From positions 1 to 36,054 of the forward strand of contig JALSKC010000001.1 of assembly GCA_026989055.1 (NCBI GenBank): a DNA stretch of 36,054 nt, written 5' to 3'. Made by a program: the position numbers and the translations under genes. Position 1 is the stretch's first letter. Every line of letters begins with the position of its first letter. This document shows positions 31,887-36,054 of the stretch, piece by piece. Under the pieces are notes generated by a model, which saw nothing but the letters and a program-made list of their open reading frames with translations, was not told the DNA's origin and did no database searches. This DNA is from Paracoccaceae bacterium (lineage in GTDB: Bacteria > Pseudomonadota > Alphaproteobacteria > Rhodobacterales > Rhodobacteraceae).

Positions 31887-32879
31887 TCAGCCGGCCAGCC
31901 GCAGCACGATCTTGCCCACATGCTGCGAGCCTTCCATCCGCTCATGTGCGGCCTGCACCTGTTCCAGCGGAAATTCCGAGTCCATCACCGGCGCGACGCG
32001 CCCGCTTTCCAGCAACGGCCAGACATGGGCGCGCAGCTCGGCGGCGATGCGCGCCTTGGCAAGGTCCGATTGCGGGCGCAGGGTCGAGCCGGTGATCGTC
32101 AGCCGGCGGGTCATGATCTGGGCGAAGTTCAGCTCGGCCTTCGGCCCCTGCAGAAAGGCGATCTGCACGAGCCGCCCGTCATCGGCCAGCGCCCGGATGT
32201 TGCGCCCGATATAGTCGCCGCCCACCATGTCGAGGATCAGGTCGGCGCCACCCTCGGCACGCATCATCTCGACGAAGTCGCCCTCTCGGTAGTTCACCGC
32301 CATCTCGGCGCCAAGGGATACGCAGGCGGCGCATTTCTCGTCCGTCCCGGCAGTGGCAAAGACCCGCGCGCCGAAGACGCTGGCAAGCTGGATCGCGGTG
32401 GTGCCGATGCCCGAGGAGCCGCCGTGCACCAGAAAGCGCTCGCCGGCTTTCAGCCCACCGCGCATGAACACGTTGGACCAGACGGTGAAGAAGGTTTCCG
32501 GCAGGCAGGCGGCCTCGCGCAGGCCCATGCCGGCCGGCACCGGCAGGGCATGGGCGGCCGGAGTCACCGCATATTCTGCGTAGCCGCCGCCGGGCAGCAG
32601 GGCGCAGACCTCATCGCCCACGGCCCGGTCGCTGACGCCGGGGCCGATGGCGGCCACGGTGCCGGCGGCCTCCAGCCCCGGCAGGTCGGAAGCGGCGGGC
32701 GGCGGTGCGTAGGCGCCGGCGCGCTGCAGCAGGTCGGGGCGGTTGATCCCGGCAAAGGCCACTCGGATCAGGATCTCGCCATGGCCGGGCTGCGGCAGCG
32801 GGCGCTCCACAAGGCGCAGCACCTCGGGCCCGCCCGGCTGCGCGATCTCGACCGCGCGCATGGCTCCGGGGAGTGTCAT
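31887..32879 (-). CDS. NAD(P)H quinone oxidoreductase, PIG3-type MDR family
   Basis: A 330-residue zinc-free medium-chain reductase of the PIG3/TIGR02824 type. Seen: the N-terminal GINRPDLLQRAGAYAPPPAA segment, GLEAAGTVAAIG, and the nucleotide-binding loop VHGGSSGIGTTAIQLA (151-166); LLPGGGYAEY and ILDMVGGDYIGRN are also typical. No catalytic or structural zinc-ligand pattern is seen. It reduces quinones or enones with NADPH in relatives. Its ATG at 32879 overlaps the stop of coq9 (ATGA), so the two are co-translated. The coupling to a ubiquinone-synthesis protein fits a quinone-related role, though the substrate is unknown. Confidence 0.9.
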   Translation of the reverse strand: MTLPGAMRAVEIAQPGGPEVLRLVERPLPQPGHGEILIRVAFAGINRPDLLQRAGAYAPPPAASDLPGLEAAGTVAAIGPGVSDRAVGDEVCALLPGGGYAEYAVTPAAHALPVPAGMGLREAACLPETFFTVWSNVFMRGGLKAGERFLVHGGSSGIGTTAIQLASVFGARVFATAGTDEKCAACVSLGAEMAVNYREGDFVEMMRAEGGADLILDMVGGDYIGRNIRALADDGRLVQIAFLQGPKAELNFAQIMTRRLTITGSTLRPQSDLAKARIAAELRAHVWPLLESGRVAPVMDSEFPLEQVQAAHERMEGSQHVGKIVLRLAG

Positions 32880-33592
32880 TTGCCTTCCTGTGCCTCTTCG
32901 TTCCAGTGGCCGGGCAGGTCATCGCGGCGATGGCCCGACGGGGCCTTGATGCGGCCAAGAAACGCCTCGGGCACGGCCAGCAGCCTGCCCAGAACCGGAT
33001 TGGCGCGGACCCGGGTTTTCACCTTTTCGAACTGCATCACGTTCTCGATGCGCCGGTCGATGAAGGCCCGGGTATCGGCATCGCCTTCCGACTTGTCGCC
33101 AAGCCAGTAGAGCACCGCCGAGCCGTAGACCCCCGACAGGATTGCGCGTTTGGAATACCAGTTGATGTCGTCCGAGCCGTCGCCGAGCGCATTCCAGATC
33201 GCATCGGCGGTTCCCCAGATCAGCCGCGCGCCCCGGGGAGCGTTCGGGGGCAGCGCGAACAGGGCACAGGCGGCGCGCACCGCCTCCCTGTCGCCGGCCA
33301 CCTCCAGGCGGATCTTCACCGCCTCGGCCACCCTCTCGCTGTAACGCAGCGCCGAAAGATCGGCCCCCCGCAACCGCGCCGCCATCGCCGCATCGCCACG
33401 CCGGTGGAAGGCGGCGGCCAGGTCGACCCCGGCCTGCGGAAACAGCGCCCTGGCCCGGGCGATGTCGATGCCGGCATCGCGCGCTCCCGCGGCCAGCGTC
33501 GCCTCGGACCAGCCGTCGAAGGGCACATGCACCAGCGCCGCATCCAGAAGACGCTCGGCGGGGGGGCGTTGTTCGGCGTTTCCGTCGGACAT
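32876..33592 (-). CDS. coq9: COQ9 family ubiquinone biosynthesis protein
   Basis: A 238-residue protein of the COQ9/RpsU-divergently-transcribed family. It has the TetR-like helical fold (LLDAALVHVPFDGWSEATLA) and the conserved WGTADAIWNALGDGSDDINW followed by YSKRAILSGVYGSAVLYWLG. These form a lipid-binding pocket in relatives. COQ9 helps the hydroxylase COQ7 reach its membrane-bound substrate in ubiquinone synthesis. The ATG at 33592 begins MSDGNAEQ; the longer open frame enters the rpsU promoter. It diverges from rpsU, a known alphaproteobacterial arrangement, and ends overlapping the quinone-reductase start. Confidence 0.94.
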   Translation of the reverse strand: MSDGNAEQRPPAERLLDAALVHVPFDGWSEATLAAGARDAGIDIARARALFPQAGVDLAAAFHRRGDAAMAARLRGADLSALRYSERVAEAVKIRLEVAGDREAVRAACALFALPPNAPRGARLIWGTADAIWNALGDGSDDINWYSKRAILSGVYGSAVLYWLGDKSEGDADTRAFIDRRIENVMQFEKVKTRVRANPVLGRLLAVPEAFLGRIKAPSGHRRDDLPGHWNEEAQEGK

Positions 33593-33639
33593 CGGACGGC
33601 TCCCTGCATATCCGGGGCAGCTACGGGCCAGAGCAGCTA

Positions 33640-33668
33640 TAGACAAGAATCGCCGGCACTGCTATAGG
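33640..33668 (+). promoter_or_regulatory. Sigma-70 promoter of rpsU
   Basis: TAGACA (33640-33645), a 17-base spacer and TATAGG (33663-33668) lie 52 bases before the rpsU start. The -10 context CTATAGGGCGCC repeats the half-site of the ygfZ palindrome. Confidence 0.6.
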
Positions 33669-33720
33669 GCGCCTCCTGCATATTCTTGCAACTCGAACCC
33701 GGAAAGGTGGTGACAACCAC

Positions 33721-33927
33721 ATGCAGGTCACTGTTCGCGACAACAATGTCGATCAGGCGCTTCGTGCCCTGAAGAAGAAGCTCCAGCGCGAGGGCGTGTT
33801 TCGCGAGATGAAGCTCAAGCAGCATTACGAGAAACCGTCCGAAAAGCGTGCCCGCCAGAAGGCCGAGGCCATCCGGCGCGCCCGCAAGCTGGCGCGCAAG
33901 AAGGCACAGCGCGAAGGGCTGCTCTAG
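33721..33927 (+). CDS. rpsU: 30S ribosomal protein bS21
   Basis: A 68-residue basic protein of the small ribosomal subunit that sits near the 3' end of 16S rRNA and aids initiation. It starts [20 protein letters not shown]; the C-terminal half is Lys/Arg-rich ([14 protein letters not shown]), as in alphaproteobacterial S21. GGAAAGGTGG precedes the ATG. It has its own promoter and a strong hairpin terminator downstream, so it is a single-gene unit. It is divergent from coq9. Confidence 0.97.
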   Translation: MQVTVRDNNVDQALRALKKKLQREGVFREMKLKQHYEKPSEKRARQKAEAIRRARKLARKKAQREGLL

Positions 33928-33966
33928 AGCGCCCCGGACAGACCGGCGGGCCAGCCCGCCGCAGAC

Positions 33967-33992
33967 GACCCCCGGGTGAAGGCCCGGGGGTC
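33967..33992 (+). terminator. Rho-independent terminator of rpsU
   Basis: GACCCCCGGG and CCCGGGGGTC form a perfect 10-bp stem with a 6-base loop, 39 bases after the stop. A short T-containing tail (TGTCGTT) follows. Confidence 0.8.
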
Positions 33993-34087
33993 TGTCGTTC
34001 GGGGGCGTGCGGGGGCGTGGAACGGGGGCGTGGAAACGGACCGGGCCGGCATGCCGCCCTGCCCCGCCCGGCCGCTGTCGGCCGGAG

Positions 34088-34549
34088 CTAGATCGGCAGG
34101 GCGGTCGTCTTGAAAACTGTCTTGAGCGCGAATCTGGAATGCAGCTGGGCGACGCCGGGCAGCTTGGCCAGGCGGCTGCGGTGGATCCGGGCGAAATGCT
34201 CGGTGTCGAAGGCCACCACCTTCAGCAGGTAGTCGGCGGTGCCGGCCATCAGGTGGCATTCCAGCACGTCGGGGATGCGCGCCACCTCACGCTCGAATGC
34301 CTCGAGCACCTCGTCGGCCTGCCCCGACAGCGTGATCTCGACGAAAACCGTGGTCGGCCGGCCCATCAGCCGCGGATCGAGCAGCGCCACGTAATCGCGT
34401 ATGTATCCGGCCCGTTCCAGCCGGTGAACCCGGCGATGGCAGGCCGAAGGCGACAGGTTCACGCGTTCGGCCAGATTGGCGTTGGTGATTCTGCCATCCT
34501 TCTGCAAAACCTGGAGTATTCGGCAGTCTATGCTGTCAATATCATTCAT
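34088..34549 (-). CDS. Lrp/AsnC family regulator, probable AldR
   Basis: A 153-residue regulator. The N-terminal helix-turn-helix (residues ~4-60; IDCRILQVLQKDGRITNANL and NLSPSACHRRVHRLERAGYI) is followed by the RAM ligand domain (about 67-145) with LMAGTADYLLKVVAFD. Lrp-type proteins form octamers, bind amino acids and activate or repress neighbouring genes. It lies head-to-head with alanine dehydrogenase, and Lrp-type activators of ald (AldR) are known in several bacteria. Alanine is therefore the likely effector, by inference. The start is ATG at 34549; the intergenic region is AT-rich for this genome and has an inverted repeat. The gene converges with rpsU. Confidence 0.92.
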   Translation of the reverse strand: MNDIDSIDCRILQVLQKDGRITNANLAERVNLSPSACHRRVHRLERAGYIRDYVALLDPRLMGRPTTVFVEITLSGQADEVLEAFEREVARIPDVLECHLMAGTADYLLKVVAFDTEHFARIHRSRLAKLPGVAQLHSRFALKTVFKTTALPI

Positions 34550-34584
34550 ATGAGGGTTTTATTTCCGTTTCTGCCTTCCTGATC

Positions 34585-34614
34585 GAACTTTCTTCACAAT
34601 TCCAGGGAAAGTTC
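34585..34614. promoter_or_regulatory. Inverted-repeat operator candidate between the Lrp-type regulator and ald
   Basis: GAACTTTC (34585-34592) and its exact reverse complement GAAAGTTC (34607-34614) are separated by 14 bases. A further related stretch, GAAACTTTT, starts at 34639. The surroundings are AT-rich compared with the rest of the window, as is usual for Lrp-family binding regions. Confidence 0.55.
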
Positions 34615-34680
34615 CAGCCGCTTTTCAAAACATTCCCGAAACTTTTGCGCGATCATTGCCGCAAATCAGCGGAGAACGAA

Positions 34681-35799
34681 ATGAAGATCGGTTGCCCGAA
34701 GGAGATCAAGCCCCAGGAATTCCGGGTCGGCATGACCCCGAATGCCGCCCGGGAGGCGATCCGCCATGGCCATGAAGTGATGGTGCAGAAGGGCGCCGGC
34801 GCGGGGGCCGGTTTCCCGGATGCGGACTATGCCGCCGCCGGAGCTGCCATCGCCGACACGGCCGAGGAAGTCTTCGCCTGGGCGGAGATGATCGTGAAGG
34901 TCAAGGAACCCCAGGCGGTCGAGCGCAGGATGCTGCGCGAGGGCCAGGTTCTGTTCACCTACCTGCACCTGGCGCCGGACCCGGAGCAGACCCGCGACCT
35001 GCTGGAAAGCGGCGTGACCGCGATCGCCTATGAAACCGTGACCGACGAGCGCGGCGCCCTGCCGCTGCTGGCGCCGATGAGCGAGGTCGCCGGGCGGCTG
35101 GCGCCGCAGGTCGGGGCCTGGACCCTGCAAAAGGCCAACGGCGGGCGCGGCGTGCTGATGGGCGGGGTGCCCGGGGTCGGCCCGGCGCGGGTGGTCGTGA
35201 TCGGCGGTGGTGTCGTGGGCACCAATGCCGCGCGGGTGGCCGCCGGGATGGGCGCGGATGTGACGGTGCTGGACCGCTCGCTGGCACGGCTTCGCTACCT
35301 GGACGACGTGTTCGGAAGCCTGTTCAGGACGTCCTACGCCTCGGAAGGCAACACCAGGGAACTGGTCCATGCCGCCGACATGGTGGTGGGCGCGGTGCTG
35401 ATCCCCGGTGCGGCGGCGCCCAAGCTGGTGAGCCGGGCCGATCTGACCCTGATGAAACCGGGTGCGGCGCTGGTGGATGTGGCGATCGATCAGGGCGGCT
35501 GTTTCGAAACCTCGCGCCCCACCACCCATCAGGACCCGATCTACGAGGTGGACGGGATCATGCACTACTGCGTGGCCAACATGCCGGGTGCCGTGGCGCG
35601 CACCGCGACGATTGCGCTGACCAACGCCACCATGCCCTACATGCTGGCGCTGGCCGACAAGGGCTGGCGCAAGGCCGGCGAGGACGATCCGCATCTGCTG
35701 GCCGGGCTGAACGTGCATGCCGGGAAGCTGACGAACTACGCGGTCGGCAAGGCGCTGGAAATGGACGTGCTCTCTCCGGCGCTGGCGCTCAAGCGGTAA
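34681..35799 (+). CDS. ald: Alanine dehydrogenase
   Basis: This 372-residue NAD-dependent enzyme interconverts L-alanine and pyruvate plus ammonia. Key residues are at standard positions: Arg15 in [11 protein letters not shown], Lys75 in KVKEPQ, His96 in FTYLHLA and Asp270 in VDVAIDQGG. The NAD-binding loop is [19 protein letters not shown] (171-189). [17 protein letters not shown] is also conserved. The ATG at 34681 follows AGCGGAGAA. It is divergent from the Lrp-type regulator, so expression probably responds to alanine. It ends 129 bases before the IS5-family transposase stop. No damage is seen. Confidence 0.97.
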   Translation: MKIGCPKEIKPQEFRVGMTPNAAREAIRHGHEVMVQKGAGAGAGFPDADYAAAGAAIADTAEEVFAWAEMIVKVKEPQAVERRMLREGQVLFTYLHLAPDPEQTRDLLESGVTAIAYETVTDERGALPLLAPMSEVAGRLAPQVGAWTLQKANGGRGVLMGGVPGVGPARVVVIGGGVVGTNAARVAAGMGADVTVLDRSLARLRYLDDVFGSLFRTSYASEGNTRELVHAADMVVGAVLIPGAAAPKLVSRADLTLMKPGAALVDVAIDQGGCFETSRPTTHQDPIYEVDGIMHYCVANMPGAVARTATIALTNATMPYMLALADKGWRKAGEDDPHLLAGLNVHAGKLTNYAVGKALEMDVLSPALALKR

Positions 35800-35866
35800 G
35801 GCCGCGCGAACATGGAACGCGCGGCACGCACAAGGGCGCTGCCCCGCCCTCTGTGCACGCCCCCTG

Positions 35867-35900
35867 CGCCCCCTGTGGGGCGGTCGGTTGCGCACCGCCC
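35867..35900 (+). terminator. Overlapping hairpins after ald
   Basis: CGCCCC/GGGGCG with a 4-base loop (35867-35882) overlaps a second stem GGGCGGT/ACCGCCC (35878-35900), so only one can form at a time. They may end ald transcription. The left end of the insertion sequence lies close by and could include part of this. Confidence 0.45.
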
Positions 35901-35927
35901 GGGGCGCAGCCGGCAGGGTGAAGGAGC

Positions 35928-36054
35928 CTAGGTCACCGACTCATAAGCGCGCAACCAGATTCGTGTTGCGGCGCGTTTGACGAGGGCGGGGAAGTTGGCG
36001 TCGTGTTTTTCGTATCGTGTGGCCATGGCCCTGAAATGCTCGGGTTTCGAGAAG
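35928..36054 (-). mobile_element. IS5-family transposase, C-terminal end (rest outside window)
   Basis: On the minus strand the frame that stops at 35928-35930 reads FSKPEHFRAMATRYEKHDAN followed by FPALVKRAATRIWLRAYESV and T. This is the C-terminus of IS5-family DDE transposases: the helix with the catalytic Glu lies upstream, and the FRAxATRYxK...RIWLRxYESVT ending is typical. Only 41 codons are present; the 5' part and the right end of the element lie beyond the window. The terminal inverted repeat should be within a few tens of bases left of 35928, but its exact border cannot be set from one end. The visible part carries no stop or frameshift. Confidence 0.88.

Overview
The window is a 36 kb stretch of very GC-rich alphaproteobacterial chromosome. 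Gene content points to Rhodobacterales (Rhodobacteraceae/Paracoccaceae type): a DUF1013/TrcR cell-cycle regulator, COQ9 next to rpsU, a DUF6280-type small protein divergent from efp, a DUF2927 lipoprotein in a telA operon, a VPLPA-CTERM protein, and an Lrp-type regulator divergent from ald. No species can be named from sequence alone. Because of the GC content, most long antisense reading frames are shadows and are left out.

Layout. 1-2.1 kb: the 3' end of valS and a HisC-like aminotransferase. 2.3-6.2 kb: a class V aminotransferase (minus) divergent from a Cys-based phosphatase plus MsbA-like ABC exporter pair. 6.3-8.6 kb: a TIGR04283-type glycosyltransferase (minus) divergent from ygfZ and a fructosamine-kinase-family gene that starts inside ygfZ. 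8.6-9.9 kb: a hairpin-rich intergenic element, a fused remnant of a VOC-protein gene and a YafY/WYL regulator gene, and a small lipoprotein gene whose signal peptide is out of frame. 10.1-15.7 kb: efp, a DUF6280-type gene, rnpB (RNase P RNA), an Excalibur-type lipoprotein, gatCA and a UPF0173 hydrolase. 15.8-17.2 kb: tadA and rluB.

17.3-22.9 kb is the most system-like part. It is a tightly packed six-gene operon: a 27-residue membrane peptide, XpaC, TelA, a DUF2927 lipoprotein, an SPFH protein with a C-terminal GYF-like domain, and a double-zinc-ribbon membrane protein. The first three genes overlap. The composition suggests a membrane- or envelope-stress complex of the TelA/SPFH type, but its function is not established from sequence.

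23.0-28.8 kb: a small heat-shock protein, a PfkB sugar kinase, dtd, the SRP RNA (ffs), a small membrane protein, and the conserved dnaX-ebfC-recR block. 29.0-31.4 kb: trcR divergent from an RNase T2-family gene with substituted active-site residues, then a VPLPA-CTERM protein with a thioester-domain signature. 31.9-34.0 kb: a quinone oxidoreductase overlapping coq9, divergent from rpsU. 34.1-36.1 kb: an Lrp/AsnC regulator divergent from alanine dehydrogenase with a palindromic operator candidate between them. The 3' end of an IS5-family transposase gene runs off the right edge.

No CRISPR array, tRNA, rRNA or prophage was seen. Most genes are ordinary chromosomal housekeeping. The accessory or decaying spots are 8.6-9.9 kb, 30.7-31.9 kb and the IS at the right end.
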